Below are positions 35,781-47,061 of a stretch of 64,000 nt of DNA, one piece after another. Each line of letters begins with the position of its first letter. Position 1 is the stretch's first letter. The DNA lies in contig NC_044918.1 of NCBI RefSeq assembly GCF_003576645.1, forward strand, positions 17,678,809-17,742,808, in the 5' to 3' direction. The notes beneath the pieces were generated by a model. That model ran no database searches. It had not been told where the DNA came from and saw only the letters and a list, made by a program, of their open reading frames with translations. Source of the stretch: Ipomoea triloba (taxonomy: Eukaryota; Streptophyta; Magnoliopsida; Solanales; Convolvulaceae). Made by a program: the position numbers and the translations under genes.

Positions 35781-37152
35781 CATTTGAGATTAAACATATA
35801 AAATAATCGAATCTGAATAATGTATCTAGCTTGTCGGAGAAACATAATAGTGCCACAATTAATAATTTTAAGTTTTTGTTTTTATTCTCCTTGGGTATAT
35901 TTTATCTGTGTACATATGTCACATTGACTAATTTTTGGGTTGGGTATCACAGTTTCCAACAGACTCCAACCAAAATACAGCCTATTTAAATCAAAACTTC
36001 CAACTTGGACCGCACTATTTCAACTACTGAACTACATCCAATTAAGTCTAGCGGTGTCATCGACATTTAAATTAATAAATTTTGTCTGTATATATTTTTA
36101 GAACAAATTAAAATATAAATAATATATATTATACATATTTTATTTTCTATTTTTGTATATGCTGATTAATTTGTAGCTTTAAAGATTGATTTATGTTTTT
36201 TTTTCATTCTTTTTAATTTAATAAATACACGTCGTGAAATTAAAGTATATACTCTTAAAAATATAATTAAATTTTGTTTCATAAAATATTAATTTCTGGT
36301 TTCATAAAATACATTTACTCTCATATTTTACTTCATTTTCTATTCTTTGCTAAAGTATCATTTTCTGATTGATCTAAAAAAAAAAAAAATAACGAGTCAC
36401 TATTTTTATTTACTCACATTTTTTTTCACATTAAAAGTTATACATGTGACCATAATTATATTTTGTAATAGGAAATCTATGCCGTCAACCTAAGAAGTCA
36501 CATTAGACTGTTCAAACACTGAGCATAGGATTCTTAACCATGTAGTGCTGTCAATGAATGTCATCTTTCATTCAACAACTCTGCAATTTCTTTTTAAAGG
36601 AAATTAAAAATTTTGCTTTTGATTTCTGAATAATATAGTGAGAGAATATTTAATTTTTATGTTATACATATTTTCAGTTTTGTCATAATAACGATGAACA
36701 TTTGATCCTTTTATTAATGATTCTATTAAAATTAATTGTTATAATTTAGAGATCATAGTTGACCAGGTAATTATTCAATATTACATCCTATTTATCATCT
36801 TCCGCAAAAATTACTCAACTCCGTGATATAGTAGTTAGAAATGCAAAAATATATATAATTGACCTCCATTAATCTAATAATGTTTTTTTTTTAAATCAAT
36901 ATAATGAATGCTAATGGTTTGCGTTTCTGTCCACTAAAGTGTAAGTTGAAATGTTATTTATGGGCAAAAAAAGATAAATAGAATGCAAACTTTCATCAAT
37001 AGTTTTAATCAACTAAAATTTTTAAAGAGTAACAAAAATTTTGACAGATCTATTTATGAAATCACCATAAGCGCCACTCCAATGACAATTTCGATCAATA
37101 CTAAAAATGACAATACTTATAACAAGTTAGTTGAAGATGCAATTACCTTATA

Positions 37153-37481
37153 GGAAAAATTACACTTTTCGTCCATAAGTTATAAGGTAATTTTAGAATT
37201 AATCCAAGTATTGATCGTGCTCACTTTTCACCTATAAGCTAGCTATCATTGGTGACTTGGCATTGCATTTTTCGTCCTTGAATTAATTTTTTGTGCTCAC
37301 TTTTCGTCTTTAAACTATACTAAAGTTGTAAAATTTTTCCTAATGTTTTGCTAGTAAAATGACGAAAAGTGCAATGCCAATGATAACTTAGATATGAAAT
37401 TAAAGTGAATATGACCAATAATTAAGGATGAATTTTACAATTATCATATAACTTAAGAACGAAAAATGTAATTTTTAATTT
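37153..37481. mobile_element. Foldback MITE, about 330 bp
   Basis: The left end 'AAAAATTACACTTTTCGTCC' followed by 'ATAAGTTATA' is mirrored at the right end ('AACTTAAGAACGAAAAATG' then 'TAATTTTT'). Inverted similarity extends for about 75 bp and includes the 'GTGCTCACTTTT' / 'AAAGTGAATATGACC' pair. It has no coding capacity. Confidence 0.6.
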
Positions 37482-38079
37482 CTACTTTATAATTTTAGGA
37501 CAAAAAAATTTAATTTCTTTAAAAAGGATAAAATAAGGCACCCAAACAATAATTGGCGTCCCATTTGACATAATAAAATACCTAAAGTCATCTTTTAAAA
37601 AAAAGAAAGAAAAAAATGAATGGATATGATCATGATTGGTTTTTCCACATGAATTCAACATTCAACTCCATGTCAATAAGTGTACATATATTATATTGTA
37701 TTATATTGATAAATCATTTGTTTGACCCATACTCTAAATCCCCCGACAATCATGGCATAACCTAATCGGCATCATATTTAATAGTTGTCATCCAAAACCT
37801 ATATAAATTTCACTCCCGCCAACAAAAACTTAATTAGGTTGAACCAACCCCATTATATATTCACGTAGGGGTCTACCTAAATTGTCGTTAAAGTACATCA
37901 CCGTTCGCCAACCTTTTTGTTGCTTTGTTCTTAAAAATGATATAACTATAAATCTATAATACAAACAAATAATGCATCCTATAATTAATTTTCACCGGCA
38001 CTCTTAATATATTATCTATATAGAAATTGCACTTCTTTTTTGGTCACCATATTAATGGGATAATACATTTTTTTTGGGG

Positions 38080-38335
38080 ATGATGAGCAAAATGTGCAAG
38101 TACTTCCTGAAAGTGTGCGTTGTGGAAATCCCGCTACGTGACTTTAGCCGACAAATTAAAGGGCCACTGCACAACGAGGTAAATCAGCCTATATAAGTTA
38201 TTCATAGTTGATCAACTCAAACCAAGAAGGTCAACAAGTCACTCCTAAAAGTCGAAACTGAAATTGACAACCAAACTAACCACCTGACCAACTTGGTTGG
38301 GTTGCCCTGAATGGTTATCATTATTATTGCCCTTT
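38080..38335 (+). repeat. Dispersed repeat shared with 63850-64000
   Basis: 'AAATCAGCCTATATAAGTTA', 'TTCATAGTTGATCAACTCAA' and a closing 'CCAACTTGGTTGGGTTGCCC' match the same order of blocks at the right edge of the window. Class unknown. Confidence 0.5.
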
Positions 38336-39320
38336 AAGTTGGAAATTATTATGCTTAGTGATGTGGTATATCATGTAGTGTACTTTGTATGCAGATACAA
38401 ACAATCAAATAATGTGGGTTGATGTCGGGCTGCTGCAAGTTGGTGATTAGTTGAGGATGGTAAAATAAGTCGTTGCGGATAGATAGATAATGCATGTGTG
38501 TGCACATATAATTAATTAATATATAATGAAGAATCAAAGTGGTTGAAATTAAATTGTGAAGATAGATAGCTAGACATACAAGTCGACATCAAGTGAAATG
38601 GAACGAACTAAGTTAGGAAGAAGATAGAGAGGGTGAAGAAGATTCATTTCAACATCCAAAGCTCCAATCTTTCTCCTAAAGTGCTGCATACCAACTCCAC
38701 CTCCTAAAGTAAAAGTCAAGAAACATTGTTCATTTAACTATTCTAATGGACCCTTTATATTTTATATAGGAAAATTCGTGTCGCTGCTGGTACAATTGAT
38801 ATTATTATTGATCATATAATATAAAACATAAATTTGCAATACAATTATTGATCAACTTAGACTTTACAACATTATGAAACACATTCATCTATCAATTCGT
38901 ATTTTTTTTAAACATGGTGATACTGGAGTAAAAGATATATATATATATATATTTGTGTATATATATACAAACATCTTGAGGGGGAGAGTGTGAATGAAGT
39001 TAAGGAAGGATATGGAAGAGAAGAGAGGCAAACAAGGAGCGTAAGGAGACAGAAAGATTAAAGTGAATCCCCAAAAAAGGGAAAGCTTAAATCTTTATTT
39101 TTTTTTTGTCTACTTTTTGAAGTTTTGATTCATCCTTTTAAACAAACTTGACTATAATACCTATCTACTCCATCCCTCCCATTTTCAATTCTCCCCAAAG
39201 CTATCATCATTTCTATGAAGAATTTTTCAAAAGAGATCGGCCATAGCCCTTGTTGTAGTGGACAGAGACACAATACACTTCTCCATCTTCTTCATCACCA
39301 CTAGAATTGAACCAATTCCA

Positions 39321-39992
39321 ATGCTTCTAAGATCCTCCATTTCCACAACCAAGAAGTTCTTCCAAAAAACCCTAGACACCTTCAAGTCCTTCCTCTCCAG
39401 TGGCTACCAAAAGCTCCCCAAAAGCCCCCCATGCACCCCTTTTCCTTGCCCTGACAATGCACCACACTACAAAGACCTAGAGAGATTCTACTCCGATTTC
39501 ACAGCCCAGTGGGACGAAACCGAAAAGGGAAAATGCAGGAAGAGAACCAAGAAAAAGGACCCTCCAGACCACTCAAAAGCCCATCAAACACAAGGAGATC
39601 AGAAAGGCTCATCTCAGGCAAACTTTAACCCTAATAACCATCAAGGCAAGAAAGGGGAGGATCAGATGGCTCAGAGGAGAAAGAAAATTGTGTACAATGG
39701 GAAAAAGTATCAAGAATTTTCAAGGTTGAGAGAGGAGAGGAGTTATGTGGTGGCACAGAAGCTAAAGGAGCTGAAGATGATTGATAACAGCAATGAAGAG
39801 CACATGTTGGACGTTGAAGAAATTCTTCATTATTACTCAAGACTCACTTGCCCAGCTTATCTTGACATTGTTGATAAGTTCTTCATGGAAATGTACTCTG
39901 AGCTTTTCAGCATTATCCAATCATCCCCTCATCATCATCATCCATACAATTCAAGGTCAGATAATGTGACATCATTTCATGAATTGTATTAG
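39321..39992 (+). CDS. Divergent OVATE-family-like protein (OFP17-like)
   Basis: An intronless frame of 223 residues from the ATG at 39321. The frame is open upstream to an ATG at 39258, but the shorter start gives a basic amphipathic N-terminus and is preferred. A basic N-terminal helix (about 10-35) and a Pro-rich segment are followed by a region around 50-66, a Lys/Arg-rich, low-complexity middle (70-125), 'RKKIVYNGKKYQEFSRL' (120-136) and a conserved C-terminal block 'LDVEEILHYYSRLTCPAYLDIVDKFFMEMYSELF' region (163-196). That last block parallels the second half of the OVATE domain but the 'CADFRASM' half is replaced. This is the pattern I associate with OFP17-type proteins. Probably a nuclear regulator; function inferred only. 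Confidence 0.72.
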   Translation: MLLRSSISTTKKFFQKTLDTFKSFLSSGYQKLPKSPPCTPFPCPDNAPHYKDLERFYSDFTAQWDETEKGKCRKRTKKKDPPDHSKAHQTQGDQKGSSQANFNPNNHQGKKGEDQMAQRRKKIVYNGKKYQEFSRLREERSYVVAQKLKELKMIDNSNEEHMLDVEEILHYYSRLTCPAYLDIVDKFFMEMYSELFSIIQSSPHHHHPYNSRSDNVTSFHELY

Positions 39993-40622
39993 CCCAAATT
40001 TTCTCAATAAATTTATTTTTTGGGTAGCTGATCATATCGCCCAGAAATCAACAAGAGAAACAGATGATATATATATATATATATATAACTTGTGCAATAA
40101 AATTATTCCATGCTTTTAGTTTTTAGCTGCCTAATTTCATTTCCATGCTATTATCTTGAAATACGAATAAATTATGCCTATCAGATCAAAATTCTCTTTC
40201 CTATGCCCATTCTATAGTTTTCTTTTATCTTTGAGTGCCTACTTGTTGAGTCCAGAGTCGAGTTCAACATTTTAGGCATTGACTGCTATGCATGTATTAG
40301 AAAATACAGTTACACTTTTATTATCAGTTATAACTTTTGTGTTATATTACTACACATTTGAGTATGATATTAATTGATATTTGCATGTAAAGTTTCCTTT
40401 AGTAGTCTTTCCTGTCACCTTTTGCTTTATGAGGAATTCAAAAATAGTAGCATGATTGATTATGTTTGTTAAAAGATGAATGGGTTTAAAGAAAGATTGA
40501 AAGTAAATTTTTCAAAATTTAAAATATTTTAATATAAAAGTGGGTTCACGGTGCTTTTCCGTAACGGTAAAATTTCTAAACAATATTTTAGATTAATAAA
40601 CAATTTATACTTTGAGACGTAC

Positions 40623-40666
<44 letters not shown>

Positions 40667-42252
40667 TGATCAAAGAGTGGTTTGACTCACCAAGAAATTA
40701 TGGACAAAGAAATTTTGCCTTTACTCTAAAGTGAAGTGGCATACAAGCATATTCAATCACAAGGCAACTGTCGTTTTCTATCCTACAAAAACTAAGAGGC
40801 TGAATGAACAAGCTGGGCCTTATGAAATTCCTTTTCTTCTCTCTCAGTTTGTACGTAAAAATATAGCCCAGTCCAATAAACAAAAGGTTTTCTGACTTGG
40901 GCTTTCAAGCAAGGCTTGTATAGTAGTCAATTGTTACACGATAGACCGTGATCTATTTTGTATTGTGGACCATATTCTAAAAATTATGTGTTAGTAGTTA
41001 ATCTATCATGTGCATTCAGTTAATAAATTATGTGTCTGTAAATAAGTTGAATGTATATAATAATTTATTAATTGAAGACATGTAATATATATGATAATTA
41101 CAAGCATAATAATTTATTCAATTTTGAGGGCTTCAACTTAAACTTAAAAGTGGGTTGAACGTTATTTTTGTTGTCATAGAAAATGTTAGCATATACATAC
41201 ACGAGTTTAGAAAATTTAGTGTTGAAAATTTTCATCCACCAAGAATTTGGCTGGAAATTTCAATCAATCCACCAAGTTTGGTGGAGAAAGATATATAGTT
41301 TCATTCCTTTGTTATATTAGGCAAAAATTTCCTTCCACTGAATTGAAATAGCTAGGTGGATGGATATGATACTTCTGATCCAACCACTTTTAATTGCATA
41401 ATTCTCAAAGAAAAACAATTGAGATTAAAAAAAAAAAAAAGAAGAAGACAATATTGTTAATTCAAAATACATATTCTCTAGTTGTGGGAGTGTGCATAGG
41501 CTTGGTATTTATACATATTTAATTTTGTCATAGAAGGTAGACAAAGGAGGTTTGGGTGACTTCATCCCCAAAGGGACTTGGGAGATTTATTTCACATTTC
41601 TTTCCTAATATGTAATAAGGAAAATGGTGAAATAAACATTTGAACTATTTATAAAAAAATTAATTAACTCTCGAACTACAAAAGATTTTGTATTAGCCCT
41701 TGGTGGTGTTGGTGGAGCTTCGCTGCAATGACAATGGTGGTGGAGGTTGCAGTGGCGATGGCATCGTCGTCGCTCGACGGTGTGGAGAAGCAGAGCTTTG
41801 GAGAGAAGAGCGGTGTGGAGAAGGAGAGCGTTGTAGACAATCACGATCTTAAATTAGGCTTCTTAAAGAAACAGTCGTAGAAACTACCTGCGTTTTCTTT
41901 TTTTTTTTCTTTTAGTGCGACTGTTTTAGTTAGCAACAATTGTAGATTCTTATTCTAATATTTGCAATTTTGTCATCGTGAATTTTTTTTAGGAATGCAC
42001 GCATCACCCTTCTTTTTAGAAGGTTGCAAAAGGTCACTATTCTTTGTTCATTTTTGTACTACTGACATAACTTTATTACGGAGTATGTTTTATCTAACAG
42101 CTATAAAATTGTGGGTACATGGGGACAGGAGAATTCTTCACAACTTCTTCATCCTAAGTTGCTTGTTGGATCCATATCGTTGCTCTCTCATGGTCTAGTC
42201 ACACACACTTTATATGGACCCAACAATTCTAAATCGTTTCCTGGACAAAAAT
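39993..42252. other. Intergenic region
   Basis: It holds an (AT)n run (about 40068-40087), a (TAA)n microsatellite (40621-40665), a block related to 15075-15370 (about 40940-41110) and a GC-richer patch at 41700-41840 beside 'ACTCTCGAACTACAAAAG', which resembles a transposon end. No gene was recognised. Confidence 0.45.
40621..40665. repeat. (TAA)n microsatellite
   Basis: About fourteen uninterrupted TAA units. Confidence 0.95.
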
Positions 42253-42699
42253 TTGTGTGAGATCAACTATTTCACAGATCTTTACCTGTGATACGGGTCG
42301 GGTTAAGATAAAATGTAATACTTATATTAGCAGATGTAATATTAAATTCTGAATAGAATATTCATTACTTATAAGGAAAAATATAATACTTTTGACGAAA
42401 AGAATAATACTTTTACATCAAAATATAAATTAAAGTAACAAACATTTTAATCTTAATTTTTTTTTATCAAACCAGAAGGGGAAAACCCCGAGGAAAACCC
42501 AAATTTGGGCACTGCCCCTCGCTCTACGGGCACTCGTCACCCGCACAATATCATTAAGGACGAAAGCTTCACTACAAGGAGGGCAAGTTTCTAAATCCAC
42601 TAGATTTGCTTGTTGTACGTTGTTCATTAAGTATTTATATTTGCCCGATTTGACTCGACCCGTCTCATGGATAAGAATCCGTGAGACAATCTCACACAA
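42253..42699. mobile_element. MITE-like element, family A, copy 2, with a nested retroposon
   Basis: The ends TTGTGTGAGAT and ATCTCACACAA, the inner 'ACGGGTCGGGTT' / 'GACTCGACCCGTCTCA' and the AT-rich 'GTAATACTT' core match the copy at 1833-2270. The right half of the core is displaced by a GC-rich insert at about 42455-42640. Confidence 0.6.
42455..42640 (-). mobile_element. Short retroposon (SINE or LINE 3' end) inserted in the MITE
   Basis: On the minus strand the insert ends in GGTTTGATAAAAAAAAA, a poly-A tail after the GC-rich body 'TTCCTCGGGGTTTTCCCC'. The body is open in one frame but resembles no known protein. The composition and A-tail indicate retroposition. Confidence 0.45.
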
Positions 42700-42817
42700 T
42701 TCAAGTATGACCCTTAGGATTGAGTTCGGGATAAAAATCTTATTTAATTGGTAAATAATTTTTTGTGTTAGTTTTTTTATTTTTTGATCCACATTAATGA
42801 ATTATTTGTCCAATCTT

Positions 42818-43021
42818 TGTTGCGGAGCTCAATATTGTGGAGGAAGAATCAAAGAGAATGAATGTTTTCTCATTACTCAGCAAGAAGGGAAAGCAGAATG
42901 TTTTATACACAGAATTGGAGGGAAAGGAAAACTGACTGAACTGCTGCTAACTAACTTCTAACTATAGCTAACAGAAGAGAATTAATACAAAGGCTATTAA
43001 TTCTATTTTATTCTCCTAATA
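42818..43021 (-). repeat. 3' LTR of the minus-strand Copia element
   Basis: 204 bp, and by eye identical to the other LTR. In element sense it runs from TATTAGGAG to CGCAACA, so the ends are TA..CA rather than TG..CA. Confidence 0.95.
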
Positions 43022-43028
43022 TCCCCCC

Positions 43029-45677
43029 TCAAGCTGGATTGTATAGGCTCAACAATCCAAGCTTGGATATGTATTTCTGAAAGGAGCCAGGACAGTGAGC
43101 TTTTGTCAAAATGTCTGCTAACTGATTTTCTGAAGCAACATGTAGCAGTTTGATGATGCCTTTGTTCAACTTTTCTCTAACCAAGTGGCAGTCTAGCTCG
43201 ATATGTTTGGTGCGCTCGTGAAATACTGGATTCTCAGCGATGGCAATAGCGGATTTGCTATCACAATAGACAGTTGCAGTACTTTTGTGATTCACCCCAA
43301 GCTCTGTGAGTAGATAGAGAAGCCACTGGACTTCACAAGTAGTAGCTGCCAATGCCCTGTACTCAGCTTCTGATGAGGACTTGGAGATGGTAACTTGCTT
43401 CTTAGACTTCCAAGATACCAAGGCATTCCCTAGAAATATGCAGAAACCAGTTACAGATCTTCTAGTGTCCACACAGGCTCCCCAATCTGAATCAGAAAAG
43501 GCTTTGAGCTGTAAGTCAGAGGAGGAAGGGAAGAACAGCCCTTGGCCAGGGGCAGCTTTTATATATCTTAGGACTCTTTGAGCAGCTTGTAGGTGCAGAT
43601 GAGTAGGTTTGTCCAGGAATTGAGACAATTGTTGTGTGGCAAAACTAATATCAGGTCTAGTAATTGTCAAGTATAGAAACTTCCCAATTATCCTCCTGTA
43701 TCCAGTGTTGTCTTCAAGTAGTTCTCCTTCATTTTTGTTCAGCTTGTGGGATGGAACTGTTGGGCTATGGACAGGCTTGGAATCTGTAAAACCTGTTTCA
43801 GAAAGCAATTCAAGGGCATATTTCCTCTGACATACTGCAATGCCCTTCTTCTGTCTTGCCACTTCAAGTCCTAAGAAAAATTTCAAAGGGCCTAAATCTT
43901 TTATTTTGAAGTTGGCATTAAGCTGACTTTTAACTTCTTGTATAATTCCCAAATCAGCACTGGCAACTACTATGTCATCCACATAAACAAGTAAAGCTAT
44001 AAATGAATGACCTTCTCCTTTAGTGAAAAGAGAATTATCAGGTATGGACTGCCTAAACCCCATGTTCTGTAGTGCCAGGGTTAGCTTGGTGTTCCACTGC
44101 CTGCTAGCCTGTTTCAAGCCATACAAAGACTTGGTTAATTTGCATACCTGACCAGCCCTTTTGTCTGCAAACCCAAGAGGCAACTGCATATACACTTCCT
44201 CCTGCAAATCACCATGAAGAAATGCATTGTTGACATCCATCTGATGAAGGTGCCACTCTTTTGCTGCTGCTACTGCCAGGAGAGTTCTGATGGTTGTCAT
44301 CTTGGCCACAGGGCTGAATGTGTCAAGGTAATCAATGCCAAGAGTCTGATTGTAACCTTTTGCAACAAGTCTTGCCTTATACCTTTCAATTGTACCATCA
44401 GCTTTGTGCTTAACTTTGTAAACCCATTTGCAGCCAATAGGTTTCTTTGAGGGAGGTAGATTGACTATCTCCCAAGTGTTGTTGCTTTCTAAGGCTTTGA
44501 TTTCCTCTTCCATGGCTTTCCTCCAACACTCATGTTGAACTGCTTCCTTGTAGTTATTTGGCTCAGAATGGCATGATATATTCATTACAAAAGACTGAAA
44601 TGAGGGATCAAGTTTGCTGTAATCCATAACCTTGTTCATAGTGTGAGGAGAAGTCCTTACTTTTAGGTTGTGGCACACATAGTCCTGTAGATATGTGGGA
44701 GTGTGCTTCTGCCTAGTGGATCTCCTGGTGATCTGTTGGTCAGTGTTCACAGAAGGATTGACCTGATGATTTGTCACCCCAGGTGATAGTTCACTGGTTT
44801 CTTCACTCAAGGGACCGTGTTCACAACTGTTTTCATCATTAATTCTGACTTGGTTCTGAGGCTGCATGACATCAGGCACTTCTATGGGAATTTCATTCAT
44901 TGAAGGAAGTATGATTTGGGGAATCCTCTCTTCTTGAGTAGTGTCTTGTTGAAATGGGAAGATGTGCTCATAAAAGATAACATCCCTAGACAGCAGTAGT
45001 TTCTTGGACACAAGGTCATACACTTTGTATCCTTTTGTAGCAGTGGCACATCCAAGGAAAACACATTTCTTGGCCCTAGCATCCAGTTTGGATTTGGGAC
45101 TGACTATAGTGGCATTGGCTAGGCAACCAAACACTTTCAAGTTCTGGTATTGTGGAACCCTTTTAAGTAGCACTTGATATGGAATCTGATCATTGATGGC
45201 AGCTGAGGGCAACCTGTTAATTATGTAAGCTGCATGCAATATGCATTCACCCCAAAAGGCTTCAGGTAGATTGGCCTGAAATATGAGTGCCCTAGCAGTG
45301 GCTAAAAGATGGCCATGTTTTCTTTCAACCCTGCTGTTCTGTTGAGGAGTGTAAGTACATGAGGTCTGATGCACAATCCCTTTCTGACTAAAGAACTCTT
45401 CCATGTTGAATTCCCATCCATTATCAGACCTTATACATTTCACACTGGAAGCAAACTGATTTTCAACAAGCCTGCAAAATCCTGTGATCAAGTCCCTAAC
45501 CTCAGACTTCATCTTCATCATGTATACCCACACTGCTCTGCTATGATCATCTAATATGGTAAGAAAATAGTGATGACCATGAATGGTAGCTACCTTGTAG
45601 GGTCCCCATATATCCACATGTAACAAATCAAAGCAGTTAGTTGACAATGAACTACTAGACTGAAATGGAAGCCTCTT
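43029..45677 (-). pseudogene. Copia pol: integrase, reverse transcriptase and RNase H
   Basis: After a nonsense codon at 45678-45680 the frame is open for about 880 codons. Counting from 45647, the integrase triad is Asp12, Asp75 and Glu108. The GKGY-type C-terminal integrase region follows. Reverse transcriptase spans about 375-620 with 'QMDVNNAFLHGDL' and the YVDD box at 555-558. RNase H has DSDW (719-722), SSSEAEY (758-764) and YCDSKSA (794-800). All key catalytic residues are present and this part looks intact. It belongs to a retrotransposon, not to a host gene. The plus-strand open frames opposite it are shadows. Confidence 0.93.
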
Positions 45678-47061
45678 TTATTTAGCAAAGTGACAACAGT
45701 CACATATCAAACTTTTATTGATCTGAATCATAGGTTCCAATTTCTGTAAGCATACAAGTTTTGAGTATGAAGCATGGCCTAGTCTAGTATGCCACAAAGT
45801 GCATTTATTAACAGTTGAAACTGAATTGCATACAGATGAAGGAGTAGGAAAAACTAGGTGATATAAACCATCTTGCAGCTCAGCTCTTCCAATCATTTTG
45901 CCAAGGGTAACATCCTGTATAATGCACTGATTAGAGTGTATCTTCATAGCATACTTTGAATTCTTAATGAAGGCTCCAACTGACATCAAATTGTAATGAA
46001 AACCAGGAACATATAGCACATTATGCAAAACAAACTCATCAGAAATGTATACTGAACCAGTGAATGTAATGGCAGCCTGATGTCCATTGGGTAGGCTAAC
46101 ATGCAGATTGTGAGCCTTTTCTTGATTACTTAACAGCTTTAAATCACAAACAATATGGTGGGTAGCACCACTATCCACAATCCACTTAGCCTTGTTATAT
46201 TTAACAGAATTAAGTGAGATTGTACCTTCATTTTGGAAATCAGCTGACACTGTGTTGGCTAGAACTTGTGTAGGCTGATCAAGGGGTGAATTCAAGCCCT
46301 CATTACTTGATTTCTGCATCTGCATGAATTCCAAGAAGTTCTTGAAATCATTCTGAGTGAAGGACATGCCTTCATCTTTGACACTGGGCTGCTGTGTTGC
46401 AGGTGAGCATTGGAGTTGGTTAACTGATCCTTGGCTTCTTGATCTTGGTTTCCATCCAGGTGGATAACCATGCTTTTTATAGCATTTATCTTGGGTGTGG
46501 CCTGTGTAACCACAATGAGTGCAGACTGGTCTCTTGTTAGTAGGTTGTGTCCTTTTGTAACCTTGTTGAAATCCCCCATCACTCTTAGCCATGAACACAC
46601 TGCCTGTAACACTGTTTTCACCTGCTTGGTGTAACTGACTGCCAAAACCAACATTGGCCAACTGAAATTGCCTCTCCTGTTGAGCAATCATGGAGTAGGC
46701 TTCATTGACATCTGGTAAAGGCCTCATGAGCATAATCTGGTTCCTAGCTGCAGTATATTTCTCATGTAGCCCAATCAGGAAAATTGAGAGTTTGTCCTTC
46801 TCACTCTGTTCATTGACCTCATCCAATTTTTTGCCACAACCACACCTAGTGGTGCAAGCACAGCTCAAAGGAGGTCTAATAATAGCTAATTCATCCCATA
46901 ACAACTTCTGTCTGGTGAAGTATTCATTCAGGGAGTTATCAATCTATTTTGTTTGGTAAATCTCACATTTAATTTCTGCAATCCGAAACAGATCTTGTTT
47001 GCTAAACCTCCTTTTCAGATCATTCCAAATGCCATATGTTGTTTCTATCCACAGAACACTA

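Larger units (their letters stand above)
33641..39320. other. Intergenic region with repeats before the second OVATE-like gene
   Basis: It contains a dispersed repeat (34033-34165), a LINE RNase H fragment (35040-35290), SINE-like copies (35480-35612 and 35682-35780), a foldback MITE (37153-37481) and another dispersed repeat (38080-38335). The last ~300 bases are presumably promoter and leader of the gene at 39321. No other gene was recognised. Confidence 0.5.

Noticed and set aside
43381..45554. Plus-strand open frames opposite the Copia pol gene
   Set aside because: They are antisense shadows of the minus-strand integrase/RT/RNase H reading.
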